A stretch of 64,000 bases of DNA from Reclinomonas americana ATCC 50394 (lineage: Eukaryota; Jakobida; Jakobea; Jakobida), in the NCBI GenBank assembly GCA_048213135.1, contig PS015010.1:1674001-1738000 (forward strand), given 5' to 3'. Shown here piece by piece: positions 24,124 to 34,291 of this stretch; the stretch's first letter is position 1; each line of letters opens with the position of its first letter. Position numbers and translations under genes: made by a program. The notes under the pieces are model-generated. The model saw only the letters and a program-made list of their open reading frames with translations. It had not been told where the DNA came from and did no database searches.

Positions 24124-25218
24124 TTAATTACAGGTGGTTAAATTGGCATAATTGATCAATGTCTGGTTAGTGGCGGTATAATTAGGATCTGTGGTAAAGT
24201 TGACGCCCACCGGGTAAGAGGGAGTATAAGCCGATGAAGGCTGTATACTGTACATCGATACATGCGCATTATTTGAGCAGGCCGGGTTTTCCTGCGCTGC
24301 CAGCCAGGTAGACAATAATACCGGCTGGTTGAACATACTGGGATCGATCACGTAAGCCCGGGTTAATGAAAAGGCACCGAAGTTTATTTTCACTTTAACG
24401 AGCGGGGCTACATGGTACCACCAGTTGATGCAGCATCCACCCCATTTATCCGCCTTCACCGAAAGCTTGTCGTTGTTCACATAGGCGAAGCTGAATACTT
24501 TCTGACTGCAGTACTTATATTTTTTCTCGATGATCCAGCGCATTTTGTGCGCACGGGCATAACAACCGTCCCACACATATTGAAAAGGAATACAATGATC
24601 GATGCCATAAGGTCCCGGCAGGTTGCAGGACTGTTGTGCGCAATAATCAAATATTTCTTTTGCTTTGGCGTAGCTGGGTATAACGGTGGTGCATAAAAAC
24701 AGTGAAGGCCATTTCAGCTTTTCAATATTATTAAATACCGCTGTATCAATTTTACTGACCTCTATGCGTTGTGCGCTGTCGCCTTTCAGTATCTGTTTCC
24801 TGATCTCGTTGAATCTTTCCAGTTCCGGTGCTTCCGGTTTGGTGATCGTGCTGATGGATGCTTTCCTGGCGTTGGTAATAATTTTCAGTGGTGTATTGTT
24901 TTTCCGGGCATCTTCCAGGCTGCGGTTGAATACATCAAAATCCTTGTCTTTCCTGCTGATGTTGTATACCTGCTCCCTTTCATTGAACAGTACGTCAACC
25001 GATTCGCCGTCTTTCGAGGGTAATATAAAGGCAACGGTTACCACACTGCTGTCGGGGCGAAGCAGTGTATCAGCTTTAGGCCGGCTGATATTTTTATCGT
25101 TACGGTCTTCTGTATTGTCCGTCTTTTTTTCACCGGACGTACAGGAAACCATCCCAATGGTGAGTGCCGCAGACAGGATGAATCCTGCAGGGCGTAAGAT
25201 AGTTGTAAGCGTTTTCAT
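24124..25218 (-). CDS. Protein-glutamine glutaminase-like lipoprotein (Gln_deamidase_2 type)
   Basis: The 364-residue protein has a lipobox at Cys26 (LTIGMVSCTSGE). Residues 58-126 form a propeptide-like domain. The C-terminal half carries the signature of the secreted protein-glutaminase first known from Chryseobacterium. A probable nucleophile Cys219 lies in VWDGCYARAHKMR, a histidine at about 269 in CCINWWYHVAPLVKV and an aspartate at about 292 in AYVIDPSMF. The order and rough spacing match the Cys-His-Asp triad of that family. Such enzymes deamidate glutamine side chains in proteins. Several extra cysteines (CAQQSC, GGCC) may form disulfides. Being lipid-anchored rather than free is a difference from the well-known enzyme. 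Confidence 0.82.
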   Translation of the reverse strand: MKTLTTILRPAGFILSAALTIGMVSCTSGEKKTDNTEDRNDKNISRPKADTLLRPDSSVVTVAFILPSKDGESVDVLFNEREQVYNISRKDKDFDVFNRSLEDARKNNTPLKIITNARKASISTITKPEAPELERFNEIRKQILKGDSAQRIEVSKIDTAVFNNIEKLKWPSLFLCTTVIPSYAKAKEIFDYCAQQSCNLPGPYGIDHCIPFQYVWDGCYARAHKMRWIIEKKYKYCSQKVFSFAYVNNDKLSVKADKWGGCCINWWYHVAPLVKVKINFGAFSLTRAYVIDPSMFNQPVLLSTWLAAQENPACSNNAHVSMYSIQPSSAYTPSYPVGVNFTTDPNYTATNQTLINYANLTTCN

Positions 25219-25239
25219 ATAAGGGGTGTTTTATACCTG

Positions 25240-25247
25240 CAAAATTA
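25240..25247 (-). promoter_or_regulatory. Candidate -7 promoter box of the glutaminase operon
   Basis: Minus-strand TAATTTTG, exact to TAnnTTTG, ends 21 bases before the ATG at 25218. Confidence 0.45.
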
Positions 25248-25384
25248 GGTAGTACAGCATCACCAGTCAATACCACAAAGAGGTTAGGACGGCCACGGCG
25301 GACCCGGATAAGAGCAGTTGGTTCGTTAAAAATTTCCTTCCTGAATCGCAACTCTTAACTGGGTATATTCTTCACCAGGATAAA

Positions 25385-25414
25385 TAAAAAAACCGCAGTG
25401 TTGTTTACTGCGGT
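25385..25414 (-). terminator. Terminator after dnaK
   Basis: A perfect 8-bp stem (ACCGCAGT with ACTGCGGT), 7-base loop and, on the minus strand, a run of seven T residues. It lies 26 bases after the dnaK stop codon. Confidence 0.9.
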
Positions 25415-25439
25415 CCTTGTTATATTATTGTTTCGTGAA

Positions 25440-27350
25440 TTATTTCACTTCTTCAAACTGGGCATCTTCCACGTGATCGCCCCCACCCTTTGATCCGCCG
25501 GACCCGGGTTGTGACTGATCAGCGCCGGGTTGCTGAGCACCACCTTCCTGTGTGGCTTTGTACATTTCTTCACTGGCGGCTGTCCATGCAGCGTTCATTT
25601 CTTCTGTAGCCGTGTCAATTTGTGCAAGGTCCTGTGACTGGTGAGCTGTACGCAGTTTGGCCAGGGCATTTTCGATAGGTGCTTTTTTCTCAGCAGGTAT
25701 CTTGTCGCCATATTCCTTCAGTTGCTTTTCCGTTTGGAAAATAAGACTGTCGGCCTGGTTCACTTTATCTACTTTTTCCCTTTCCGCTTTATCGGAGGCT
25801 TCATTGGCTTTGGCTTCGTTCTTCATTTTTTCAATGTCCTCTTTGCTGAGGCCGCTGCCTGCTTCAATGCGTATTTTTTGTTCTTTACCTGTGCCTTTGT
25901 CTTTAGCGCTTACATGCAGGATACCGTTGGCATCGATATCGAATGTTACTTCGATCTGCGGTACACCGCGGGGGGCCGGCGGAATATCGGCGAGGTTGAA
26001 ACGGCCCAGGCTCTTATTCTGGTTAGCCATTGGCCTTTCGCCCTGCAATACGTGTATCTCAACACCAGGCTGGTTATCGCTGGCAGTAGAGAAGACTTCA
26101 GATTTTTTGGTAGGGATAGTAGTGTTGCTGTCGATCAGCCTTGTCATTACACCACCCATGGTTTCAATACCCAGGCTCAGCGGCGTAACGTCGAGCAGGA
26201 GTACGTCTTTGATATCACCGCTCAGTACGGCGCCCTGTATGGCAGCGCCTACGGCTACTACTTCATCGGGGTTAACACCACGGTTGGGTTTTTTACCAAA
26301 GAATTTTTCCACTACTTCCTGCACTTTGGGTATACGACTGCTGCCGCCTACCAGTATCACTTCGTCGATGTCGCTGGTGCTCATGCCGGCATCTTTCAAT
26401 GCCTGTTCGCATGGTCTCAGGCAGCGTTCAAAGAGTTTATCGGCCAGGGCTTCGAATTTAGCGCGGCTCAGTTTTTTCACCAGGTGTTTAGGCACGCCGT
26501 CAACAGCGGTGATGTAAGGCAGGTTGATCTCTGTTTCAGAAGAAGAAGAGAGTTCCACCTTCGCTTTTTCAGCGGCTTCTTTCAAGCGCTGAAGGGCCAT
26601 TGGATCTTTACGCAGGTCGATGGCTTCGTCGTTTTTGAATTCATCGGCCAGCCAGTCCATGATCACTTTATCAAAATCATCACCACCCAGGTGGGTGTCG
26701 CCATTGGTGGATTTCACTTCAAATACACCGTCACCCAGTTCGAGTACGGAAATATCGAAAGTACCGCCACCAAGGTCGAATACAGCGATTTTATGGTCCT
26801 TACCGCCTTTGTCGAGGCCATAAGCCAGGGCTGCAGCGGTAGGTTCGTTAACGATACGTTTTACAGTAAGGCCGGCAATTTCGCCTGCTTCTTTGGTGGC
26901 CTGGCGCTGGGCGTCGTTGAAATACGCCGGAACGGTGATTACCGCTTCGGTTACTTCCTGGCCCAGGTAATCTTCAGCCGTTTTTTTCATTTTCTGCAGT
27001 ACCATCGCGCTGATTTCCTGCGGGGTATACTGCCTGCCATCTATGTCAATACGAACGGTATTATTGTCACCTTTTACCACTTTATAGCTCCAGTGGCTGC
27101 TTTCTTCTGTCACCTCATCAAAGCGACGGCCCATGAAACGTTTTACGCTCATGATGGTATTGTGCGGGTTGGTGATGGCCTGCCTTTTGGCCGGGTCGCC
27201 CACCTTACGTTCGCCATTTTTCAAAAAAGCCACTACAGACGGGGTTGTACGGCGTCCTTCCTCGTTCGCGATCACTACAGGCTCATTACCTTCCATAACC
27301 GCAACGCAGCTGTTGGTTGTTCCAAGGTCAATTCCTATTATTTTTCCCAT
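25440..27350 (-). CDS. dnaK: Molecular chaperone DnaK (Hsp70)
   Basis: The 636-residue protein starts [21 protein letters not shown]. It contains the three Hsp70 signatures (the opening phosphate loop, [19 protein letters not shown] and [23 protein letters not shown]) and the substrate-binding domain with [15 protein letters not shown]. The C-terminal tail is rich in glycine and glutamine and ends DAQFEEVK, where EEV(D/K) is the usual end. It folds proteins with DnaJ and GrpE, neither of which is encoded next to it. The 340 bases before the start contain no second gene but hold the 12-bp repeat cluster. A terminator follows. Confidence 0.99.
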   Translation of the reverse strand: MGKIIGIDLGTTNSCVAVMEGNEPVVIANEEGRRTTPSVVAFLKNGERKVGDPAKRQAITNPHNTIMSVKRFMGRRFDEVTEESSHWSYKVVKGDNNTVRIDIDGRQYTPQEISAMVLQKMKKTAEDYLGQEVTEAVITVPAYFNDAQRQATKEAGEIAGLTVKRIVNEPTAAALAYGLDKGGKDHKIAVFDLGGGTFDISVLELGDGVFEVKSTNGDTHLGGDDFDKVIMDWLADEFKNDEAIDLRKDPMALQRLKEAAEKAKVELSSSSETEINLPYITAVDGVPKHLVKKLSRAKFEALADKLFERCLRPCEQALKDAGMSTSDIDEVILVGGSSRIPKVQEVVEKFFGKKPNRGVNPDEVVAVGAAIQGAVLSGDIKDVLLLDVTPLSLGIETMGGVMTRLIDSNTTIPTKKSEVFSTASDNQPGVEIHVLQGERPMANQNKSLGRFNLADIPPAPRGVPQIEVTFDIDANGILHVSAKDKGTGKEQKIRIEAGSGLSKEDIEKMKNEAKANEASDKAEREKVDKVNQADSLIFQTEKQLKEYGDKIPAEKKAPIENALAKLRTAHQSQDLAQIDTATEEMNAAWTAASEEMYKATQEGGAQQPGADQSQPGSGGSKGGGDHVEDAQFEEVK

Positions 27351-27429
27351 GATTATATATTGTTATTTACCTAACCCCGTGGCAATGATTGTGCCATGCA
27401 GCTGGTTGATGAAATTTTGTCAGTTACTG

Positions 27430-27668
27430 GAGATGTCAACCGGATCATGGGAGATGTCATCCGGAATAGGCTGCAAAACAGGATGACATCTCGTAAATCA
27501 GGTTGACATCTCCCGCTATAGGTTGACATCCTCAATCATAAAATACTGATTTTCAATCTAAATTAAACTTGTCATAAATATGAATAGTTGACATCCTGAA
27601 AGGTTGGTTGACATCTCGTATCATAGGTTGACATCTCAAAATGTGCTCTTATTGGAGGTTGACATCTC
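27430..27668. repeat. Nine phased copies of a 12-bp element between dnaK and a divergent gene
   Basis: The element is GGTTGACATCTC. Seven copies read on the plus strand, starting at 27481, 27501, 27521, 27586, 27606, 27626 and 27657; two inverse copies start at 27430 and 27451. Five are exact and four differ at one or two positions (GGATGACATCTC twice, GGTTGACATCCT, AGTTGACATCCT). Start-to-start steps are 21, 30, 20, 20, 65, 20, 20 and 31, close to whole turns of B-DNA. Inverse copies lie on the left and direct ones on the right, as at the ends of a mobile element, but no target duplication or transposase is seen. It fills most of the gene-free stretch 27351-27692, in front of both dnaK and the 27693 gene. 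Confidence 0.95.
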
Positions 27669-27692
27669 AACACTTACCTGTATTTTGCAACC

Positions 27693-28040
27693 ATGATCAG
27701 CACCAAGGAATACATCGACCAGGCCCACAACAGGGTTAAGCAACTGCTGGCGGAGGGCCTAGCGGAAGAAGAGATCATATCTACGCTGACAAAAGAAGGC
27801 ATGACAGCCTACTATGTACAAAGCCTTATTGATAATGTGCAGAACGACCGGGCAGACAAAAAAGCATTTTGGAAACTGGTTGCAGCAGGGTTACTGTCAT
27901 TAGCTGCTTTCGCCTTTGTATGGTTGTACCCGGGTTTCAACGGGTTCCGGGGAGGTTGGATCTATTATTTTCTCCTTTTCGCTTCACTGGGTGGAGGTAT
28001 TACCCTGCTCTTCCGGGCTTTCTCACTTTTCAGGAGGTAG
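27693..28040 (+). CDS. Small two-helix membrane protein, function unknown
   Basis: The 115-residue protein has a soluble, helical first half (STKEYIDQAHNRVKQLLAEGLAEEEIISTLTKEG) and two membrane segments near residues 60-80 and 90-110 (FWKLVAAGLLSLAAFAFVWLYPG, IYYFLLFASLGGGITLLF). The first half resembles a short helical domain that recurs in Bacteroidota membrane proteins, but I cannot name it. Its start is 25 bases past the last copy of the 12-bp repeat cluster, and TATTTTG lies 5 bases before the ATG, one base short of the -7 consensus. Repeats and gene may be functionally linked. Confidence 0.7.
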   Translation: MISTKEYIDQAHNRVKQLLAEGLAEEEIISTLTKEGMTAYYVQSLIDNVQNDRADKKAFWKLVAAGLLSLAAFAFVWLYPGFNGFRGGWIYYFLLFASLGGGITLLFRAFSLFRR

Positions 28041-28043
28041 CAG

Positions 28044-28525
28044 TTAATTTTCCGGTTTTACTTTAAAAGTAAAATGTTTCTGGCTCAGGTAACTGATCAG
28101 GATCACTATGCAGGTCGTGATCAGCTGGCTCACCAGGGCATTCATTCCCCAAACTTCCACAAACAGTTTGAGCAGACCATAGTTGATCACCAGGTTAAAA
28201 GCGAAGGAAAGAAAATACCGGAGCAGCTGGATGCGGCCTCGCAGGTTGGAATCGACAAAGACCACATACTTCATCAGTAAAAAACCAACAATAAAGTTGA
28301 TACAAAACGAAACCAGCAAGGCTGCAATATGCGGCTTGAAAGCAAAGAATCCGAAATCGAACACCTCTCCTTTAAATATATACTGGTAAAAGATAAAATA
28401 AACCGCCAGACCCAACACGGTATTGGCACCCCCGCAGGCGGCATAACGGAAGGTTTGCTCCGGCATAAACCTCCGGAACGGCGGGTAAAAAAGATCAATG
28501 AACTGTATGATCCTGTCTTTCGGCA

Positions 28526-28526
<1 letters not shown>
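28044..28526 (-). CDS. GtrA-family membrane protein
   Basis: The 160-residue protein has four membrane helices and the GtrA pattern: FRYAACGGANTVLGLAVYFIFYQYIF, AALLVSFCINFIVGFLLMKYVVF, LLRYFLSFAFNLVINYGLLKLFV and LISYLSQKHFTFK at the end. GtrA proteins are thought to move lipid-linked sugars across the inner membrane for O-antigen or wall decoration. The ATG shares one base with the stop of the ABC-F gene (TAATG), so the two are translationally coupled. A functional link between them is not obvious. Its stop lies 3 bases from that of the converging 27693 gene. Confidence 0.9.
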
Positions 28527-30157
<1,631 letters not shown>

Positions 30158-30169
30158 TTAAAAAGTGTG

Positions 30170-30177
30170 CAAAGATA
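30170..30177 (-). promoter_or_regulatory. Candidate -7 promoter box of the ABC-F gene
   Basis: Minus-strand TATCTTTG, exact to TAnnTTTG, ends 15 bases before the ATG at 30154. Confidence 0.5.
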
Positions 30178-30181
30178 CGGA

Positions 30182-30264
30182 TTAGTCGCTAGTCTGTAGT
30201 AGGTAGTCTTCAGAAGATGCAGGGCGTCCGCCAACGGCTATAGACCAAGGACTAAAGACTAACC
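30182..30264. repeat. Inverted heptamer arms, TTAGTCG family
   Basis: The left arm is 30182-30209 (TTAGTCG, CTAGTCT, GTAGTAG, GTAGTCT) and the right arm 30239-30264 is the inverse (TATAGAC, CAAGGAC, TAAAGAC, TAACC). It lies between the diverging ABC-F and argS genes and directly precedes the argS -7 box. It is the second copy of the family seen at 10164-10248. Confidence 0.85.
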
Positions 30265-30266
30265 AC

Positions 30267-30274
30267 TATATTTG
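30267..30274 (+). promoter_or_regulatory. Candidate -7 promoter box of argS, leaderless spacing
   Basis: TATATTTG, exact to TAnnTTTG, ends 4 bases before the argS ATG at 30279. Transcription would then start at the ATG. Confidence 0.55.
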
Positions 30275-30278
30275 CAGT

Positions 30279-32057
30279 ATGTCAATAGTTAATTTCCTGC
30301 AACAGAGTACCATAGCGGCATTACAGTCCTTATACAAACAGCCTTTTACGGAAAAGGACTTCCAGGTCAACCTGACCAAACCTGAATTTGAAGGCGATTA
30401 TACGATCGTGCTTTTCTCACTGGTGAAAGCGCTCAAATCTTCGCCTGACGCTATCGGCAACAGCCTTGGCGAATACCTGGTGCGGGAATACCCCGGCCAG
30501 TTTACCGCCTACAATATTATCAAAGGCTTCCTGAACCTGAGCGTGTCTGACGCGTACTGGCTTGAGCTCCTTAACAAAAATCATAGCAATACCACCTATG
30601 GCACCCACCCGTCGAACGGTAAAAAAGTGATGGTGGAGTACTCCTCCCCCAATACCAACAAGCCGCTTCACCTGGGTCACCTGCGCAATAACTTCCTGGG
30701 CTGGAGCGTGGCCGAGATCATGAAAACCAGCGGGTATGACGTGATCAAAAGCTGTATCGTGAACGACAGGGGTATCCATATCTGTAAAAGCATGATCGCC
30801 TGGGAAAGATTCGCCAACGGCGCCACACCGGCCAGTACAGGCATAAAAGGCGATCATTTTGTGGGCGATTATTACGTAAAATTCAACGACGCTTACAAAG
30901 CCGAGGTGGAAGAACTGGTAGCCGGCGGCATGACAAAGGACCAGGCAGAAAAAGAAGCCCCTATTATGAAAGCGACACAGCAGATGCTGCTGGACTGGGA
31001 AACAGGCAAGCCCGAAGTGATAGAATTGTGGAAGAAGATGAACAGCTGGGTATATGAAGGGTTCGACATCACTTATAAAAATATCGGCAGCGATTTCGCT
31101 GTTACTTATTACGAAAGCAACACCTACCTGCTGGGTAAGGAAATCGTGCAACAGGGACTGACCAAAGGCATCTTTACACAGGACCCCGACAACAGCGTTT
31201 GGATTGACCTGACTGCCGACGGGCTTGACCGGAAGATCGTGCAACGTAAAGACGGCACCTCGGTGTACATTACCCAGGACATTGGCCTGGCGCAGCAGAA
31301 ATATGAACAATACGGCATTGACCAGAGCATTTACGTGATCGGCGATGAGCAGAACTACCATATGAAAGTGCTGAAACTGATCGCGGAAAAGCTGGGGCTG
31401 CCCAATGCTGAAAATATTTACCACCTCAGCTATGGCATGGTGGAACTGCCTACCGGTAAAATGAAAAGCCGGGAAGGCACCGTGGTGGATGCGGATGATA
31501 TTGTGACAGAGATGGAAAAAGTGGCGAAAGAAAAAACAGAAGAGCTGGGCAAGGTACAGGACTTCACCGCTGAAGAACTGGCTGAACTGTTTCACACCAT
31601 CGGCCTGGGCGCATTGAAATTCTTCCTGCTGCGGGTTGATCCTAAAAAGAAAATGATCTTTAATCCCGAAGAAAGTATCGACTTCCACGGTTTTACCGGT
31701 CCTTTCATACAGTTCAATCACGCCCGTATTAAAAGTATCCTGAGAAAGAATGAAACAGAAGCCGGAGATATCCCTGCCAGTGCAGGTCTTCTGCCACTGG
31801 AAAAGGAACTGCTGGTGGCACTGGAACAATATCCTTCTGTTGTACAGCAAGCCTGTGATGAGCACAACCCTTCGGCCATTGCCATTTATGTATACCAGGT
31901 GGCAAAAACCTTCAGTTCTTTTTATACCGTACATTCCATTGCCAATGCGGAAACGGAAGAAAAGAAACAACTGCGGTTAAAAATGGCCGCACTAACGGCG
32001 CATACTATCCGCAATGGCATGTCACTGCTGGGCATACAGGTTCCGGAAAGGATGTAA
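30279..32057 (+). CDS. argS: Arginyl-tRNA synthetase
   Basis: The 592-residue protein has the class I signature HLGH in SSPNTNKPLHLGHLRNNFLGWSVAEIM and a KMSKS-type motif KMKSREGTVV near residue 400. The N-terminal 110 residues form the arginyl-specific Add-1 domain (FLQQSTIAALQSLYKQPF at the start). The C-terminal anticodon-binding domain ends AHTIRNGMSLLGIQVPERM, close to the usual family ending. It charges tRNA-Arg. Length is normal. The -7 box only 4 bases before the ATG suggests a leaderless message. Confidence 0.98.
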   Translation: MSIVNFLQQSTIAALQSLYKQPFTEKDFQVNLTKPEFEGDYTIVLFSLVKALKSSPDAIGNSLGEYLVREYPGQFTAYNIIKGFLNLSVSDAYWLELLNKNHSNTTYGTHPSNGKKVMVEYSSPNTNKPLHLGHLRNNFLGWSVAEIMKTSGYDVIKSCIVNDRGIHICKSMIAWERFANGATPASTGIKGDHFVGDYYVKFNDAYKAEVEELVAGGMTKDQAEKEAPIMKATQQMLLDWETGKPEVIELWKKMNSWVYEGFDITYKNIGSDFAVTYYESNTYLLGKEIVQQGLTKGIFTQDPDNSVWIDLTADGLDRKIVQRKDGTSVYITQDIGLAQQKYEQYGIDQSIYVIGDEQNYHMKVLKLIAEKLGLPNAENIYHLSYGMVELPTGKMKSREGTVVDADDIVTEMEKVAKEKTEELGKVQDFTAEELAELFHTIGLGALKFFLLRVDPKKKMIFNPEESIDFHGFTGPFIQFNHARIKSILRKNETEAGDIPASAGLLPLEKELLVALEQYPSVVQQACDEHNPSAIAIYVYQVAKTFSSFYTVHSIANAETEEKKQLRLKMAALTAHTIRNGMSLLGIQVPERM

Positions 32058-32164
32058 AAGAAAAAACCGCATGGGTGTACAAAGATTTGACTGTTTGCTG
32101 TAACTTTTCGTGCCCGGGTACGTACGGGTAAAAAACAATCATTCAAACAGCCAATCCAACAGGT

Positions 32165-32686
32165 ATGAAACACATCCTCTCCATCTGTATTTTCCTGTCC
32201 GCAACACTCGTTTCCTGCGTTACAACCAAAGTGTCGGAAAAAGCAGCTTACATCAACAATGAATCGGTAAAGATGCCGAATGAAAAAGCGACCGACATCA
32301 CCATCGTGTGTGTAAGCATGAAAGAAGACAAAGCGGTTTATGAAAAGATCGCCCAGGGCATACAATCATTTCTCATGAAAAAAAATATCCCCAGCGATAT
32401 GCTTTTCTTCGATGCCACCGAAGCTACTCCCGCGGTAAATGCCCGTATTCACCAGAGCAGTAAAAAATACTATATCGTGGTGGAAAAGATGAACGGCAGC
32501 TACCAGAAAGATGAAATGAACAACGACTTTATCGTAAAACAACTGCAGTGTTCCCTTCAAAAAAGCAGCGGGGAATACATCGCCAACCTCACCATCGGCA
32601 TTGACCGCGGCGCCAGCAATAACAGCCTGGGCAAAACGATCGCAGATCTAATTACGGGGTATTTGGGTAAGAAAGGATTGATTTAA
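32165..32686 (+). CDS. Lipoprotein of unknown function (paralogue of the next gene)
   Basis: The 173-residue protein begins with a lipoprotein signal (CIFLSATLVSCVTTK, lipobox Cys near 19). After a short linker it has an alternating alpha/beta layout: ATDITIVCVSMKEDKAVYEKIAQGIQSFLMKKNIPSDMLFFDA, then a strand KKYYIVVEKMNG and a C-terminal strand and helix pair (YIANLTIGIDRGASNN, LGKTIADLITGYLGKKGLI). The same layout is found in the frameshifted lipoprotein downstream, so the two are probably diverged paralogues. The stop codon TAA at 32684-32686 lies at the edge of a heptamer array. Confidence 0.75.
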   Translation: MKHILSICIFLSATLVSCVTTKVSEKAAYINNESVKMPNEKATDITIVCVSMKEDKAVYEKIAQGIQSFLMKKNIPSDMLFFDATEATPAVNARIHQSSKKYYIVVEKMNGSYQKDEMNNDFIVKQLQCSLQKSSGEYIANLTIGIDRGASNNSLGKTIADLITGYLGKKGLI

Positions 32687-32797
32687 TTACGAATTATCAA
32701 TTACGAATTGGGTTGTCGGGAACCAGCAGAACGCTATATGATTCTCATTCTGCAAGTTGTAGCAGCATTCATAATTCGTAATTGATAATTCGTAATT
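32685..32797. repeat. Perfect 25-bp inverted heptamer arms, AATTACG family
   Basis: The left arm 32685-32709 consists of AATTACG, AATTATC, AATTACG and AATT. The right arm 32773-32797 is its exact reverse complement, 25 of 25 bases. The spacer is 63 bases. The T run after the right arm could make it act as a terminator for the upstream lipoprotein. Confidence 0.95.
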
Positions 32798-32815
32798 TTT
32801 CCTTACCTTCTGCTT

Positions 32816-33356
32816 ATGAAAGCTCCCGCTGCCATACTCTTCCTGCTGTTTTGTGTTTCCTGCAACAGCCTCCGCAATTTTGCCGAAGAGGACAAGGTAT
32901 CTGTTATGCAGCAATCTGCCGTTCAGCAGGGTAAACCGCTGTCTTCTTTACTTATTGTGGGAACAGGAGATGTCATCAGCCGGCAGTTCATCGATGGTAC
33001 TATGGAGGCCTTCCAGCACCGGCTTTGGGGCGAGCAGATCCCCACCTCTTACTTCTTTATTTCCAGCAGTGATTTTTCCGAAGCGGCTGTAGTAAAAAAA
33101 AATGCAGGAGGCCAGTGCCGACCGGTATCGCTACCTGCTATTGGTATCGCAGGACGGCGCTTCTCAACTTGCAGGCAGGAACCCGCTGGTGATGCTTGAT
33201 CTCCGGGTTAAATTATTTGAAAAAGACGTGGAAGAACCGTTATGGTCATCTGCAATCAATCTATCCGGCCGGGTATATAAGGAAGATGTTTATACCCAGG
33301 CCAGCTCTCTCGTATTCCTTCATTTCAAGGCCAACAATTTCCTGGCTAAGCACTGA
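32816..33356 (+). pseudogene. Frameshifted lipoprotein, paralogue of the 32165 gene
   Basis: The first part, from the ATG at 32816, has a lipoprotein signal (AAILFLLFCVSCNSLRNF) and an alpha/beta start (SLLIVGTGDVISRQFIDGTMEAFQHRLW). At a run of nine A residues (33094-33102) the frame is lost. The matching continuation lies one frame on, from about 33102 to the stop at 33354-33356 (RYRYLLLVSQDG, then DLRVKLFEKDVEEPLWSSAINLSGRV). Eight A residues would keep one frame throughout. It may be a true decay event, a phase-variable tract, ribosomal slippage or a sequencing error; the intact downstream frame argues against old decay. Its end overlaps the converging rfbD-like gene by 11 bases. Confidence 0.8.
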
Positions 33357-34233
33357 TCAGTTGCAGCGCCTCCGCAAAAGACACTGGCTGGAAGCCCAGT
33401 TCCTCTTTGGCCTTATCAATCACAAAACCCGTTTTAGGTGGCCGCCTGGCCGTTTCTGACAGGTTGCCGGCATCTGCGGTACTTAATAGTTTTTCATCGA
33501 GCCCGAAACGCCGTGCAGTGGCAACAGCCATATCATAAGGTGTCAGCATTTCTTCGCCGGAAATATGGTAGAGCCCCTCCGCTTTTTTTTCGATCATCAG
33601 GGCAATACCTTTTGCCAGGTCATTCACATAAGTAGGCGTACGCCACTGATCGTTCACTACTCTTATGGCTTTGCCGGCCTCCAGGCTGTTCTTCACCCAG
33701 TTCACCAATGTACTCCTGTGTCCTTTCTGTTCGCCGTATACCAGGCAGGTACGTGCTACCGCTGCAGGCAGGCCACTATGCCATACGGCATGTTCGGCAG
33801 CGAGTTTGCTGCTGCCATAATAGTTGACAGGATCGGGTACGTCGGTTTCTTTGTAAGGTCCACCATCACCGCTAAATACAAAATCTGTGGACACGAAAAG
33901 AAAATAAGGGCGATACGCATGAGCTGCATCCAGCAGGAAACGGGTGGCGGTAACATTATTACTCCAGCATTCCACCTGGTGGCCCTCGCAATAATCCACC
34001 TGCGTCATAGCGGCGGCATGTACAATATAATCCGGGCGTTGTTCCCGTACAAAATGATTCACGGCAAGACCGTCTGTAAGATCAAGACTGTGGTATACAA
34101 AACAACTGCCGGTAAGGGAAGATCGGTTGTCGCCCCTGCCGGCAGCGATAATATGATGATCAGTTGTCTGCAGCAGTAATGCTGATAACTCCTGTCCGAG
34201 TAAACCGTTAGCGCCTGTGATGAGTATCTTCAT
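33346..34233 (-). CDS. dTDP-4-dehydrorhamnose reductase-like SDR protein
   Basis: The 295-residue protein starts MKILITGANGLLGQELSALLL, the NAD(P)-binding glycine motif of extended short-chain dehydrogenases. The catalytic YxxxK lies in VNYYGSSKLAAEHAV, with the upstream serine in FLFVSTDFVFSGDGGPYKE. The last motif fits the RfbD/RmlD group (RTCLVYGEQKG, RTPTYVNDLAKGI), which makes dTDP-L-rhamnose. No other rhamnose genes are nearby, so the true substrate may be another nucleotide sugar. Its last codons overlap the end of the converging lipoprotein gene. Confidence 0.85.
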   Translation of the reverse strand: MKILITGANGLLGQELSALLLQTTDHHIIAAGRGDNRSSLTGSCFVYHSLDLTDGLAVNHFVREQRPDYIVHAAAMTQVDYCEGHQVECWSNNVTATRFLLDAAHAYRPYFLFVSTDFVFSGDGGPYKETDVPDPVNYYGSSKLAAEHAVWHSGLPAAVARTCLVYGEQKGHRSTLVNWVKNSLEAGKAIRVVNDQWRTPTYVNDLAKGIALMIEKKAEGLYHISGEEMLTPYDMAVATARRFGLDEKLLSTADAGNLSETARRPPKTGFVIDKAKEELGFQPVSFAEALQLISA

Positions 34234-34245
34234 ACGGATGGGAAT

Positions 34246-34273
34246 TCAAAAGTCAAAATTAAAAAATCAAAAC
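34246..34273. repeat. Four-unit heptamer array, TCAAAAG family
   Basis: Units TCAAAAG, TCAAAAT, TAAAAAA and TCAAAAC follow without a gap, 13 bases upstream of the rfbD-like start. Confidence 0.7.
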
Positions 34274-34291
34274 ACGGCGCAATTTTCTTTA

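Noticed and set aside
25641-27374. Long plus-strand frame opposite dnaK
   Set aside because: dnaK is certain; the opposite frame is rich in Phe, Tyr and His as expected from reading its codons backwards.
27430-27668. CRISPR array
   Set aside because: The repeats are only 12 bp, occur in both orientations and have spacers of 8-53 bases that are not uniform; no cas genes are near.
27430-27668. Insertion sequence or MITE
   Set aside because: Left copies are inverse and right copies direct, as at transposon ends, but no transposase frame lies within and the bases outside the outermost copies do not show a clear target duplication. Kept only as one possible origin.
30417-31970. Long minus-strand frame opposite argS
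   Set aside because: Same reasoning: argS motifs are complete, and the antisense product has no recognisable motif.
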